Shown: positions 1-9,921 of the stretch, piece after piece
How the letters are laid out: every line of letters starts with the position of its first letter
How positions within the stretch are numbered: the first letter of the stretch is position 1
Notes under the pieces: model-generated
Databases searched by the model: none
Told to the model about the DNA's origin: nothing
The model's input: the letters and a program-made list of their open reading frames with translations, nothing else
DNA from: Tricholoma matsutake
Taxonomy: Eukaryota > Basidiomycota > Agaricomycetes > Agaricales > Tricholomataceae
DNA length: 64,000 nucleotides
Direction of reading: 5' to 3'
NCBI GenBank assembly: GCA_026075535.2
Contig: AP026546.1
Location: forward strand, 3,720,001-3,784,000
Program-made: the position numbers and the translations under genes

Positions 1-120
1 TGTCTCCCTTCCCCCTCATTTCCCTTCCCTCTCATCTCCCTTCCCTCTTGTCTCCCTTCCCTCTTGTCTCCCTTCCCTCTTGTCTCCCTTCCCTCTTGTC
101 TCCCTTCCCCCTCATCTCTT
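1..120. repeat. CTCCCTTCCCTCTTGT minisatellite
   Basis: A pyrimidine-rich tandem repeat with a 16-bp unit, CTCCCTTCCCTCTTGT, and CTCATCT variants. About seven copies are visible, running off the left edge. It is not coding. Confidence 0.9.
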
Positions 121-211
121 CACCCTCACCTTCCACCCTGCAAGCAGGGGCTCGCAGCAGTGGTGGTGGTGGTGTCCCCCCATTGTCATTGTCACCAGTA
201 GTAGTTTGTAC

Positions 212-304
212 CTAAAAAAAAGTTGGTTAGCATCAAAAAATGAAATGAGAAAAGAAAAGAAAAAACTTACCTAGGACCCAAGAGACATTGACGTCTCTTG
301 GGCC
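212..304 (-). other. hairpin-intron module 1
   Basis: On the minus strand a hairpin (CCCAAGAGAC paired with GTCTCTTGGG, 274-304) is followed by an intron-like segment. The segment starts GTAAGT at 270, has GCTAAC at about 230-225 and ends TTTTTTTAG at 212 (59 nt). This is the shortest and most diverged of the ten modules in the window. Confidence 0.6.
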
Positions 305-633
305 TTTTTTGTCTCCCTGTTGGTCCCTGCACTCTCGCACCCCCCATCCACCCCACGAGCAGTTGCCTGTGGCAGTTATGGGGGGTGCTGGCTGTCATTG
401 GCATCTCTCCTGATGGTTGTCATTCCACCCATTGTCCACCCTACGAGCAGTGGCTCATAGGGCTGGGGCAGGTGGTGTCATCATTCTCTGCCATTGTCGT
501 CGCTGTTAGCAGCCGCTCTCCCCCATGCGAGCAGTTGCTTGCACTGGCGGGGGTGGGTGCTGGGTCGTGGTGTCGTCGTTGTTCCTCATCTGGTGGTTTG
601 GGGGTCATCATGCTGCTACAGTATAGATATAAC

Positions 634-734
634 CTATAATTAATGAAAAAATGTGTTAGCTTAAAGAAAACATGAGAAAAGAAAAAAGAAAAAACTCACC
701 TAGGGCCCAAATGACTCTATCGTCATTTGGGCCC
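634..734 (-). other. hairpin-intron module 2
   Basis: Minus strand: hairpin GGGCCCAAATGAC/GTCATTTGGGCCC at 703-734, then an intron-like segment from GTGAGT (699) with branch-like GCTAAC and ending TATAG at 634 (66 nt). Confidence 0.65.
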
Positions 735-793
735 ATTTCATCATGTGCTGGCATGGGACCCATGGCTGTGGGGTGTTCAGGGGGTGGTGGCAG

Positions 794-1757
794 TGATAGG
801 TCCACCATGCGCACTAAGCTCTGGGAATGTCTCCAAAGGCATCAACACATCAACACACATGCTCCCAACCCCTACAAACCTCGTAAGACCGCTCCGAGAC
901 TATTTCGAATGACTTCGCAACACTTTGAGCAAGTTCGAATGACTTCGCAGCACCTTGAATGCCTTCGGCTGCTGTATGCTTATTGTACCACCCTCCAGAC
1001 ACATGCAGCACACCTTGTAAGAGTTAGTGCATCGCATATTGAGCACCACCGGACACGAGGAGATGCAATGACGGGATTTTAGGATGCAATAGTGGCACTT
1101 TGACATCTTGATGATATATTGGATCAATAGGACAGGTACCCGCAATAAATTGTGACTCTATACATTTCCCTTCTTATCATCTTTCATTTATCTTATGAAT
1201 TGTGAAGTTCTTTATTGTTTTATATCTTGCCTCATGTATTCCTCATGTTCTATTTCCTTTTAAGTACCACCTCTCCCAAACATATATAGCCTTGTATTAG
1301 CTACTTAGAAGGACAGAATAGATCATCCTCTCACACCAATCATCTGATTTAAGAGCCATTCTCTTGAGTCCAAGCATCTCGACTTAGTCTTGAAGTTCAG
1401 TGTTTTATGCCAAATTTCCTCAAACTCCTCATACTAGCTTCTTGAAACTATCACATATCGTCTATCCCCTCTCGACGCCTTCCTACATCCTTATAGCCTT
1501 TCCTCAGCCTTCGTCAAAATCATCCTCGTCCTCTATAAGTCTCTCAAACTTCTTCGAACTCTCTCAAAAACCTTCGTAGTGCTTCAAATCCTCTCAAACC
1601 TCTTCAAACTTCATTGGACACCCTCTAGAGTCATTTACCTAGCCTTGGGTAACAGCGGTGATATTTAGTACCACCTTGCAACCTTCCTCTAACTAGCGTT
1701 ATACCATTCAAGCCCTTATTGTGGGTTTTGTTTGGGTTTCCTGGTCGAGTATCATCA
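794..1757 (+). repeat. Solo LTR of the Gypsy-B family
   Basis: This 964-bp block starts TGATAGGTCCACC and ends GAGTATCATCA. It is the reverse complement of the LTRs bounding Gypsy-B (21856-23282 and 38670-39673). No internal region is attached, so it is a solo LTR left by LTR-LTR recombination. It interrupts the GGT-rich part of composite element 1. The flanks (GGCAG and GCAAC) are not a clean duplication. Confidence 0.85.
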
Positions 1758-1923
1758 GCAACAGCGGGACACAGGAGGGAGGCGGTGTCGTCGAGTGGTG
1801 GTGGTGGTGGTGGTTGGTGATGATCGATGATGAGCTGGCATCATCATTGGTGATGTGGCTGTGTTGATTTGTCATCACAGCTGGGGTGGTACATAGAGAG
1901 ATAAAACTATCTACCTGTAATGA

Positions 1924-2015
1924 TACTTTAGTCTAATGGTTATATTGTTGCCTTAATGGTACTTTATCATGTGACTATGAGGGTTCAATCCCTGCAGTAG
2001 CCACTGATTTTTCAG
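1924..2015 (+). promoter_or_regulatory. tRNA-like A/B-box module pointing to the right end
   Basis: An A box TAGTCTAATGG (1929-1939) and a perfect B box GTTCAATCC (1983-1991) match the Pol III internal promoter consensus (TRGYNNARNNG and GWTCRANNC). The predicted direction is rightward, through the subterminal array to the element end at 2198. I see no complete cloverleaf with an acceptor stem, so I call it a tRNA-derived promoter-like module rather than a tRNA gene. Confidence 0.6.
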
Positions 2016-2218
2016 TCAATTATATAAGCAACTCAGACAGTCTGCTGGTCCACTCGTACTCCACTCAGATGCTCGGACTGGACATCTATTTGGCAGGACT
2101 TTCAGCCAACAAAGTCTGAGCAAAGTCTGAGCAAGTCCTGACTGTCCAAGTGTCTGAGCGGAGTTCACTCAGATTGGGGGGGGGAGTGTAAAGACCTCAT
2201 GGCAGTGGGTGTCAACAC

Positions 2219-2290
2219 AGTGGTGGTGGTGGTAGAGCAGAGAGGAGGGAGGGTGGTGGTGGTGGTGGTGGTGGTGGTGGTGGTGGTGAG
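2219..2290. repeat. (GGT)n microsatellite
   Basis: An almost uninterrupted GGT/GTG tract. The poly-Val and poly-Thr reading frames across it are simple-sequence artefacts. Confidence 0.9.
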
Positions 2291-2384
2291 TGATGAGCTG
2301 GCACATTTGATGACATGGCTATGTGCTTTGTCATACACAGCCGCACCACAGTACCTAATGCAAGTAGATGATACCTTACACAAG

Positions 2385-2456
2385 GCACTGTGGTGTAAGG
2401 GTTATATTGTGTATTATGATTACATAAGCAACCTACAGGGATCTGGGTTTGATTCC
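2385..2456 (+). promoter_or_regulatory. tRNA-like A/B-box module, rightward
   Basis: A box TGGTGTAAGGG (2391-2401) and near-consensus B box GTTTGATTC (2447-2455, one mismatch). It points toward the element end at 2653, the same relation as in the other copies. Confidence 0.5.
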
Positions 2457-2781
2457 TTTTACACACTTTTTCAGCGGAATCCAACTGGACTCCACTGGAC
2501 CAGTCTGAGTGGAATGCAGTGTTTGAGTGGATTCCACTTGGAGTCTGGTTGGATTGGACTGGGACTGGACTGGGGCTGGTGACCAGTCCCAGTGGACTCC
2601 AGTTGGACTCTGGTCAGAGTCCACTGGGAAAGGTGGGGGAGTGTAAAGACCTCCCAGGCAGATACATGTCTTAACAGAGTGTAACAACAATTGATTCTCA
2701 TAAAACTTGATAAAATTTCTTTTAACTCAAAGCAAAGAGCTCAGAAGAATTTTGGAACCACAAAACCTGATATGAAATATA

Positions 2782-3534
2782 TCACAACTCAAACCTGTGA
2801 CAACCTGCAACACCATGAGTACAGGTGTGGTGTTGCCACAGGTACAGATGTACAAACCCATGCACTGTTCCCTTTCCTAATTCCATCCAATTGGCAACCT
2901 TCTGCATGCTTGCTGCATTTCCATCATGACCAAAGCAAAAGAGTGCAACACCAAGCTGTTCTTCAACAGGAAGCTGTGCATTGCAGGAGTCATTTGCAAA
3001 GATAGGACCATCGATAATCTTGGCGACGATTTTGTCAAATGTGGTCAGATTGACATGTAAATTTGTGTGAAAGCGATCAGGGCGAGTATTATTCCATACA
3101 TGCAAGGTGTGATGGAGCTGTGAAGGTGCACAAGGAAGCCGAGTTCTGGGTTGTTCATAACACTGAGTGTACATCATTTCCACCTCCTTTTGGACCCATT
3201 GATGAAGTCTACATGGCCCATGATCCTGTTCTACTTCATTTTCCTCCTGTGACCCACTACTAGCTCTGCTTCCCTCATCATCAGCATCTTCTGAGGAACA
3301 ATCCCATGTATAACCATCAGACAAATCCAGTTCATCATCCAAGTCTGTCACAGATTCACTGTCAGAGTCACTACTGCCCACAGTGTGCAAGGAGGGCACT
3401 CCATCAGAGCTTGTATCATCAATGTCAGAGGTATCACTGGCAGAGGCCTGATTTCTGAGATGCCAGTCAAAACCAAGGATATCAGACCAGTCATCACTTT
3501 CAGAGCTCATGGTAGATCCAGAACTGAGAGACAT
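2782..3534 (-). pseudogene. PIF/Harbinger-type transposase, N-terminal fragment
   Basis: The 250-residue ORF has an acidic Ser/Asp-rich N-terminus followed by the region that precedes the DDE nuclease in basidiomycete PIF/Harbinger transposases. Recognisable pieces are LTTFDKIVAKIIDGPIF, LPVEEQLGVALFCFGHDGN and a helix-turn-helix-like QKVANWMELGKGTVHGFV (about residues 165-230). The ORF ends in unrelated sequence at 2782, and the DDE catalytic domain is absent. The family call rests on remembered family motifs. It is a truncated remnant. Confidence 0.6.
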
Positions 3535-3754
3535 GGATGAAAGACTGCCAGAAAGACTTCCAGAAGAGAGATGACTGTGGGTTGACTTATTCAGAGCTCT
3601 GATACAGTGCAGCTGGGCAGCTTGATGATGAAGGTGAGCTCAATGCTCATGTATGTAGGAGAGATAAGCCCCCAGGAGTTTCTTGGTGCGAGAAAGTCAT
3701 GTGGTCATGGTCATAGGGACAGTCCAGTAATTTACACTCCCCCATATGTTCCGC

Positions 3755-4840
3755 TGATGATACTCAACCTGGGAAAACCACCAAAACTGCCGATGAGGCA
3801 ATCGATGATATTTGCAATGAGTCAGAGGAAGGGTGCAATGTGTTCCGAATGTTCGTGGTCCAACCTATGGGAAGATAACTAGTTGGTACTAGTCGTGAAG
3901 GTAGTGCTATATGAGACAAAGGTGTTTGGGATGGTCCGATCGAGTATCGATTGATATCGAGGACGATCAATGAGATCGACTGCAAACAATGTTGTTTGTT
4001 GATGGTTGATGTGTGAATTCAGAGGACCTTTTGATAGGTCGATAGTATACGAAGACTATAGTCGATGGCTAGGAAGTGTTGGGATGGTTGCCAGTGCTAA
4101 CAATCACAGGATCATAGTAAGATCGAGGATGACAATGGTCGCAGAGGTTTCTCATTGATCGAGAAAACTCATAGAAGTTTAGATTGTTTTTAGAGGATAG
4201 GTCTGATTCTTAGAACTTAATACGAGATGATAGGTGAAGACGATTTCTTTTTTATTTCCAAGTAGATACTACAGAATTTTATATGTCTCAAAAGAAACTT
4301 CCTAAAATGGTATAAGAAACATGGGTAGAACATGAGGCAAAAGATATGAGTTAAGGCACAAAGCCAAAAAGGAGACTGGAATCTGAACAAGAAAGAGATG
4401 TATCATATGATGAAGGAGTAATAAAGGGAAAGAACTAAAAAGAGACTGTCCTTTGTGTATAAACTGCGCTAAGTCTCGCAATAATCTGTCCAGCGGGTTC
4501 TGTATGCAATAGGGTCTTGGAATGAGGCTGACCTACTATCAGCAGGTTTGAGCACGAGTTGGAGTACTCCCTGGCGCATGGTAATCCACCATTTAGATAA
4601 CAAATGTGGCACCCGATGTCGCTTGCAGTCTCTTGATATCAATCGATAATGGTCGACGATGTTTGATCGCGTTCAATACAATGCTCGACAATGTTCAATT
4701 GCATTCGATACAATATTGTGCTCGGTAGACTTGGTTGGGAGTGGTCATGCTGCTTCTGGGACCTTGTGCGAGTTATCCGATGTGATTAGAATGTGGTCAA
4801 AATGGTGAATTGGCCTTTGAGCCGAGGAGACAACCTATCA
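3755..4840 (-). repeat. Solo LTR (second family, Gypsy-B-like termini)
   Basis: This 1086-bp block runs from TGATGATACTCAACC to ACAACCTATCA, so on the minus strand it starts TGATAGGTTGT and ends GAGTATCATCA. These ends resemble the Gypsy-B LTR, but the interior is unrelated. It separates the left TIR of composite 3 from its subterminal array. I could not find a clear target duplication, so the exact ends are tentative. Confidence 0.55.
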
Positions 4841-5060
4841 CCATGTGGACTGTGCAGACTCCATGCAGATCCATGTGGAGTCCGACCATGTGGTGACCAA
4901 AATGAAAAACTATACAACATTCAACACGGAATCTGTGTTCATCCATGCGGAGTCCATGTTAGTCCATGCGGAGTCCATGTTAGTCCATGTGGAGTCCGTG
5001 TTAGTCCATGTGGAGTCCACATTAGTCCATGCAGAGTCTGCATTAGTCTGTGTCAGTCAG
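4841..5060. repeat. 21-bp subterminal tandem array
   Basis: Degenerate units of the form AGTCCATGCGGAGTCCATGTT repeat at 21-bp spacing, clearest at 4935-5050. Related GGAGTCCA-rich DNA lies beside the opposite TIR of the same element. ORFs across it are repeat artefacts. Confidence 0.8.
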
Positions 5061-6003
5061 GGCAGAATCTGACCATGTGGTGACCAAAATGAAAATCAAC
5101 AGTGTTGTATTTTACATGGACTTTACTGACTAGCTTACAGGTACGGGGGGAGGGCAACAATTATAAATAAAAAAGAAAATCGGGTAATAATATAAATAGA
5201 AAACAGAAAAAAACCCTCCCCACACAAAATGCGGGGGAGGGGGTTGTGATGCGGGTGTCATTGAGGGGCAGGGGTGGGTGCTGACACTGTTTGTCATCGA
5301 CCACCTGCGATCCACCCTGCGAGCAGCGGTGGGGTGGGGTGCTCAGGTCATCCTGGGTGGGTGGTGTGTCGTCCATTGCCATGGTTCCTGGTCATTCTCC
5401 TGTTCGTTGTCCCTGCACTCTCATACCCCATATCCACCCTCATGGCGGTAGTTGGGGGCACTGTTCATCGTGGGCCCCATTGGTGTTGTGCTGCTGCTCC
5501 TCATTGCCCTTGCCTCTCGCACCCCGTCTCCACCCCACAAGCAGTTGCTCACAGTGGTGGGAGGGGGTGCTGGTCATCCTGGGTGTTGTTTCCTGGCCTC
5601 ACCATCATCGTCATCCTTGTCGTCATCATCCGTCATGGTTGGCAGCCATGCTTTGCATTCTGGGGCTTCTGGTGCTGGTAGGCAGTGTCATTGTCGTTGT
5701 CGTCAACTGCACACACTCACAATCCACCCTACGATCAGAGGCTTGCTGGCATGGAGTGGGTGTGTTGTCCATTTTGGGGGTCTCCTAGTTCAGAGGGGTC
5801 AGTGACATGGCAGTGATGTAGCATGCAAGGGGAGGTAGGTGGGTGCTTACCAGGTGGGTATCCTGCTTTGCAGGTCTCCCAGTACCCTCCTACCCCTTAT
5901 CAAAAGCCTCACATCCTGTTTGGACAGGGATGAGGGCGTTGGCATGGGTGTCATCAGGTCTGGGTTGTCTCGCATCAGTCCATCATTACCAGTAGATTAG
6001 AAC

Positions 6004-6109
6004 CTAGAAAACAAAAGAAACAAATCATTTAGTTTATAAAAACAAAAAGCAAATGGAAAAAAAAGACTTACCTAGGGCCCAAATGATGCAGATTGCATCG
6101 TTTGGACCC
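6004..6109 (-). other. hairpin-intron module 3
   Basis: Minus strand: hairpin GGGTCCAAACGATGC/GCATCATTTGGGCCC (6075-6109), then an intron-like segment from GTAAGT (6071) to TTTTCTAG (6004), 68 nt, with AAACTAAAT as a weak branch-like motif. A further GTAAGT near 6228 with ATTTAACTAATTT and a CAG near 6150 may be a related, diverged copy. Confidence 0.65.
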
Positions 6110-6492
6110 GCGTTCTGGGTGGCATGCTCGTTTCCGGGGTTTCGTGCTGGTGGTAACAAAGAAAACAAAGAAAACAAAGAAAACAAAGAAATTAGTTAAA
6201 TTGAATATGAGAGAATGAAAGAAAAAACTTACTGCACATGGTGGCTCGTTTGTGGACATGCGTGGTGTTGCCGGCCCTGTGTTTGTCGTCGTGGGAGTCG
6301 GTGGATAGGGCATTGGAGTGGGGTTGGTGGGTGATGAAGTGGTGGTGGTGGTAAGAGAGGGAGGGAGCTGCCGGCGTCGATGGTGTGGTGGTGAGTGATG
6401 AGCTAGCAATGTTGATGACGCGGCTGTGTGCTTTGTCATACAAAGCTAAATAGTCGTATGTAGTTGCATCAATAGCAACAACATACCAGTGG

Positions 6493-6568
6493 CTGCATAG
6501 TGTAACAGTAATGTACATCTGTACTTTATTAGTTAACCATGAGGCTACAAGTTCAAACACCATTCATG
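6493..6568 (+). promoter_or_regulatory. tRNA-like A/B-box module, rightward
   Basis: A box TAGTGTAACAG (6498-6508) and B box GTTCAAACA (6551-6559, last base off consensus). It points to the right end of composite 3 at 6827. The same module occurs inverted at 34464-34525. Confidence 0.55.
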
Positions 6569-7031
6569 ACATTATTTTGCTAAGCTCAAATGGTGCATGC
6601 AGACTGTCCTTGCTGGTCCAACCTGGTTGATCATGGACACGGATGGATGAAATCCATGGAATCCGAGTAAAATATGCAGAATCCATGTTAGTCTGCATGG
6701 ATCCATGCAGACTGGCACACCCTGTTGCACAGCTAAAATGGTTTATTGTATGGATTGCAAATCTGTGCAGAGTCCATGTAATTCCATGTGGATGCATGTG
6801 GAATATATGGGGCAGTGTAAAGATCTCAGACAGTCTGACATGTCTTACATATCAAAAGCTATGCTATATATGCTAGGGCCAGAATCGTCAGAGAATCATC
6901 CTAGAATCAACTTGAAAAAAGAGGTTGGTCAGAGTTGTTGTCGATTCTCCCACAATTCTCGCTGAAAAATCATATCTTGAATTGACATCAGAATTGCCTT
7001 AGAATCAAATTGCCTACTCTGACCACCCCTA

Positions 7032-7397
7032 ATGCTTCTGCATGCAATATCATTGATTCAAAGGATGTTTGGCATCGTAAAGAATCAGTTTGCCATTCTG
7101 AGGCACAACCTGGATCTCACACCAGTTATACAAGCACACCTTCCTGCAGCACTTGCAGCACTTCATAATGTAATCCATGAATATGATCAAGATGATCTTG
7201 AAGACTTTCTTGACAATTCTGATTTTGCTGACCAGGACTTTGATGAAATGGATCTTCAACCCAGAGATGAAGGAGAGTTGGTGTATGGTCCACCAAGGCA
7301 GGCTGAAAAGAGAGATGCTGATGAGAGGAAGGATGAAATAGCTGAATGTATGTGGATCCAGTATCAAGCAGTGCTTGCAAGTAGGGGAGAAATATAA
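7032..7397 (+). pseudogene. PIF/Harbinger-type transposase, C-terminal fragment
   Basis: The 121-residue ORF begins within IQRMFGIVKNQFAIL and continues LPAALAALHNVIHEYD. These resemble the end of the DDE_Tnp_4 nuclease, where IE-x-x-FG-x-L-K-x-R-F and AALHN-x-I are conserved. The upstream catalytic part is missing. It converges with the minus-strand ORF at 7492-8283, a gene pair expected of a Harbinger element. Its orientation is opposite to the N-terminal fragment at 2782-3534, so the two are not halves of one simple insertion. Confidence 0.6.
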
Positions 7398-7491
7398 TCT
7401 TGTATTGAGATTTATGACTGAAATGTATAACAGACTGATTCTACATGTATATATGTAGCACTACAACAACAGAATTTTGAATGTCAAAAAA

Positions 7492-8283
7492 CTACAAGGG
7501 AGAAAAACTGAGGGTGTCCATCAGTTGCTCCTCCACCCACTTCTTTTGTAAGCTATCACACTTGATGGCCAAGTACACATCAGCTGCAGCTGTGTCTGCT
7601 CTGAACAAGTCAATGAATGCAACCATATGATCATCATCAAGATAGCTCTTCAGCTCCTGAAGAACCTCCATGGCCTTTGCCCAATGTTCAGGTGAGGTGT
7701 CTGCACATCCATGTTCTAGTTGCAAGACAAGGCTGCATCCAAGAGTGGTGTTAAAAGCATTGAGAGATTCCTTAATACCATTCAAGGCAACAGCACCTGT
7801 TGTAGTCCATTGTTTCTTGCTACCTGAAGCATTAGACTGTGAAGCATGGAGTGTGGACCATTTACATTTTGATGCAGTAGATGTAGATGCAGCAGAGGTT
7901 GTGCCAGTGGCAGATGTGTGAGACATGGACATTGAATCGGCTGTGCAAGAAGCAGATACATCACCTAGTGCACCCAAAGTGGGCAAAAAGAAGATATACC
8001 ATTGGAGGAGAGGGTGATGATAGCGGTGGAGGCAAGGGTGAAGATCTTGGATGTGGTGGTTCTTGATCTCCAGTGGGTCTGTTAGAGTCAGCAGCCCCAC
8101 AATTGCTATCAGGGGGCTAGCTCCAGTATTGTCCTCAGCTTCAGGTCCATGTGATAGCATTGCACTTGCTGCACCATGTGTTCCTTCTGATGGATGGTAC
8201 ATGTTGGTGCCTATTGCAAGACTCAGCATGAGTGGAGCTACAATATCATACAATGGGAATCCCTTGTGTGTATATGATTTCAC
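7492..8283 (-). pseudogene. Possible Harbinger accessory (SANT/Myb-like) protein remnant
   Basis: A 263-residue ORF with a Ser/Thr/Ala-rich middle and a helical C-terminus (about residues 165-260) ending AAADVYLAIKCDSLQKKWVE. Its position, facing the transposase C-terminal fragment, and its composition fit the second protein of PIF/Harbinger elements, which usually carries a SANT/Myb-like DNA-binding domain. I do not see a convincing N-terminal SANT repeat, so the assignment rests mainly on context. Confidence 0.4.
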
Positions 8284-8570
8284 AGTTGGGTGTTTCTAGC
8301 AAATTTCATCAGATTCAGAATATTAATCAATGAGGAGATGATGATGATGCACTTGTACATACTCATCCCAGCCCTGTTGCTCAGTGATACAACTCATTAG
8401 ACTCTGAACACAAAAAAGGCAATATAAGAAATGTTGAGGATAGGAAATACTTAGGGAATGAGAGGTTAAAAAGGGTTAGGATAGGAGAGAGGCATACAAG
8501 GGATATTTGAAGGAATGAGACATGACGTTAGTCTGCTAGATGTGTGTGCAATCCTGTAATTTACCCTCCC

Positions 8571-8715
8571 CCACCTATTCTGGTCAGAGTCCAGTTATTC
8601 CAGTTGGAGTCCAGTTATTCCGGTTGGAGTCCAATTATTCTGGTTGGAGTCCAGTTATTCTGGTCAGAGTCCAGTTATTCCAGTTATTCCGACCAGATTC
8701 TGGTTACTCCAGATC
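8571..8715. repeat. Subterminal array, left end of composite 4
   Basis: About seven degenerate units of GTTGGAGTCCAGTTATTCC (19-21 bp). The mirror array at 18600-18810 uses the same TTATTCCGG vocabulary in inverted order. Composites 3 and 5 use a GGAGTCCATG vocabulary instead, so arrays match within a copy but differ between copies. Confidence 0.8.
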
Positions 8716-8803
8716 CTCAACTTAGAGTATATACCCTAATGGATAGTCAAATTTCAAGTCTTAAGTTGTCAAAGTGCCTACAAAATATATTTGTGCAGAG
8801 TAA

Positions 8804-8877
8804 GAATTGAACTCAAGACATCTTGATTAGAGTGATCACATGACGAACCAAACATGTGTGCTTAACCAGTTGAGCCA
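8804..8877 (-). promoter_or_regulatory. tRNA-like A/B-box module, leftward
   Basis: On the minus strand, A box TGGCTCAACTG (8877-8867) is followed by GTTAAGCAC and a perfect B box GTTCAATTC (8812-8804). It points leftward to the element end at 8554. This is the most tRNA-like module, including the GGTTAA after the A box. Confidence 0.65.
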
Positions 8878-8979
8878 CAGGAGAATTATTAGTTAGTAAT
8901 ATAATGTTTATTCATGACACTCTAATTTTTTTCGAAGTAGTTAAGATCAAATTTTTTTAATTAACCACATCCCTCACAT

Positions 8980-9235
8980 TGAATGTGAGGGAGTGGGCAT
9001 GATTGTGATTATATACATAAACAAACAATCCTCCCTCACAAGATGCAAGAGGGAGTTTTATTTATATACATAAAAAGCTAACCCCCCGCGCTGAACGCGA
9101 GGGGGGAGGTAAAAACATGAAGAAAAAAATCCCTCCCCCACGCAAAATGGGGGAGGGGGGGCACAATACTAATAAATAATTAAAAATACAAAAAAATTCC
9201 CTCCCCACACAAAGTGTGGGGGAGGGGGAGGGGAT
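8980..9235. repeat. Row of GC-rich hairpins
   Basis: At least four successive inverted repeats with short AT-rich spacers: CTCCCTCACAAGATGCAAGAGGGAG, ACCCCCCGCGC/GCGAGGGGGGAG, CCCTCCCCCACGC/GGGGGAGGGG and CCTCCCCACAC/GTGTGGGGGAGG. The stems differ in sequence but share a C-rich left arm and a G-rich right arm. Counterparts occur at 5210-5245, 35778-35855 and 59750-59925. Confidence 0.75.
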
Positions 9236-9249
9236 GCGACCCCGCTGTT

Positions 9250-9650
9250 GTCTGTCCTTCCACCCACGATCCACCCCATGAGCAGTTGCTTGTGAGGCTG
9301 GGGGTAGGTGGCTTGTCATCATTGTCGTTCCACCCACAATCCACCCCACGAGCAGTTGCTCGTGAGGCTGGGGGCAGGTGGTGCGTTGTCATCTCATATC
9401 CCTGCACCTGGATGCCATTCCACCCACGTTCCACCCCACGAGCAGTTGCTTGTGAGGCTGGGGATGGGTGGCTTGTTGTTGTTGTTGTTCCACCTGCAAT
9501 CCACCCCACGAGCAGTTGCTCATGAGGCTGGGGGTGGGTGGTGTGTCATTGTCGTCTCCTGTCCCTGCGCCTGGGCGTCATTCCACCCATGATCCACCCC
9601 ACGAGCAGTTGCTCATGAGGCTGGGGGTGGGTGGCTTGTTGTCATTCGTT
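9250..9650. repeat. 160-bp higher-order repeat with ACGAGCAGTTGCTCGTGAGGC core
   Basis: The near-palindromic core GAGCAGTTGCTCGTGAGGC recurs at about 9280, 9350, 9440, 9510 and 9603, so spacing alternates between 70 and about 90 bp. The same alternation (90/70/90/70/90) occurs inverted at 35171-35600. ORFs across it are translations of the repeat, not genes. Confidence 0.85.
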
Positions 9651-9921
9651 GCTGTCATCCCCTGTCTGGATTTCTGTTTTTTTTTTTTGGGGGGGGGTGG
9701 GGGGTTGGGGTGCGTCAGTGCAACATGGCACGAGTACAGAGGTTGGTGGGTGCTTACTAGGCAAGTACCCCCCTTCCGGGGTCTCCTGGCATCCCTCTGC
9801 ACCCTCCTAGCCCGTGTCGACAGCCTCACATCCCATTTGAATGGGGAGGAGGGGATTGGGTGGGCATGGGTGTGGGTTGCGCATTTTTCGTCGTGGCAGG
9901 TCGTCCCCAGTAGTATACAAC

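Larger units (their letters stand above)
1..2198. mobile_element. hAT-like composite element 1 (left end outside window)
   Basis: Non-coding composite element, interrupted by a solo LTR at 794-1757. From left to right it shows a 16-bp minisatellite, stretches of the CACGAGCAGTTGC repeat, two hairpin-intron modules (212-304 and 634-734), GGT-rich DNA, a tRNA-like module (about 1924-2015), a GTCTGAGC/GGACT subterminal array and the right end GGGGAGTGTAAAGACCTC closing at 2198. The right flank is ATGGCAGT; the matching left flank would lie outside the window. Module order and terminus match the complete copies at 3725-6827 and 34176-36176. It appears to be inserted in the composite 2 fragment that follows. 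No transposase is present, so it is non-autonomous. Confidence 0.65.
2199..2653. mobile_element. hAT-like composite element 2 (right-end fragment)
   Basis: The right third of a second composite copy: a (GGT)n tract, a stretch matching 6370-6450 (GATGAGCTGGCA...TTTGTCATAC), a tRNA-like module, a GGACTCCACTGG subterminal array and the end GGGGGAGTGTAAAGACCTC at 2653. Its left part is missing. The simplest reading is that composite 1 inserted into it. Confidence 0.6.
3725..6827. mobile_element. hAT-like composite element 3
   Basis: Complete copy, about 2.0 kb without its 1.09-kb solo LTR. The left end is CAGTAATTTACACTCCCCC and the right end is GGGGCAGTGTAAAGATCTC. The flanks GGACAGTC (3717-3724) and AGACAGTC (6828-6835) match at 7 of 8 bases. 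Inside, in order: a 21-bp subterminal array (4841-5060), a GC-rich hairpin (5210-5245), CACGAGCAG-type repeats (5290-5760), hairpin-intron module 3 (6004-6109), GGT-rich DNA, a tRNA-like module (6493-6568) and a right subterminal array (6600-6800). This is the order of the 34176-36176 copy, reversed. An 8-bp target duplication suggests the hAT superfamily, but no transposase is encoded. Confidence 0.7.

Noticed and set aside
1929..1991. A genuine tRNA gene
   Set aside because: A and B boxes are present, but I cannot build acceptor and anticodon stems, and the same arrangement recurs only inside repeats.
2165..2582. Poly-Thr/poly-Val/poly-Pro ORFs on both strands
   Set aside because: They translate the (GGT)n microsatellite and have no conserved sequence outside it.
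2782..7397. One Harbinger transposase interrupted by composite 3
   Set aside because: The N-terminal and C-terminal fragments lie on opposite strands, and the sequence next to composite 3 is not continuous transposase.
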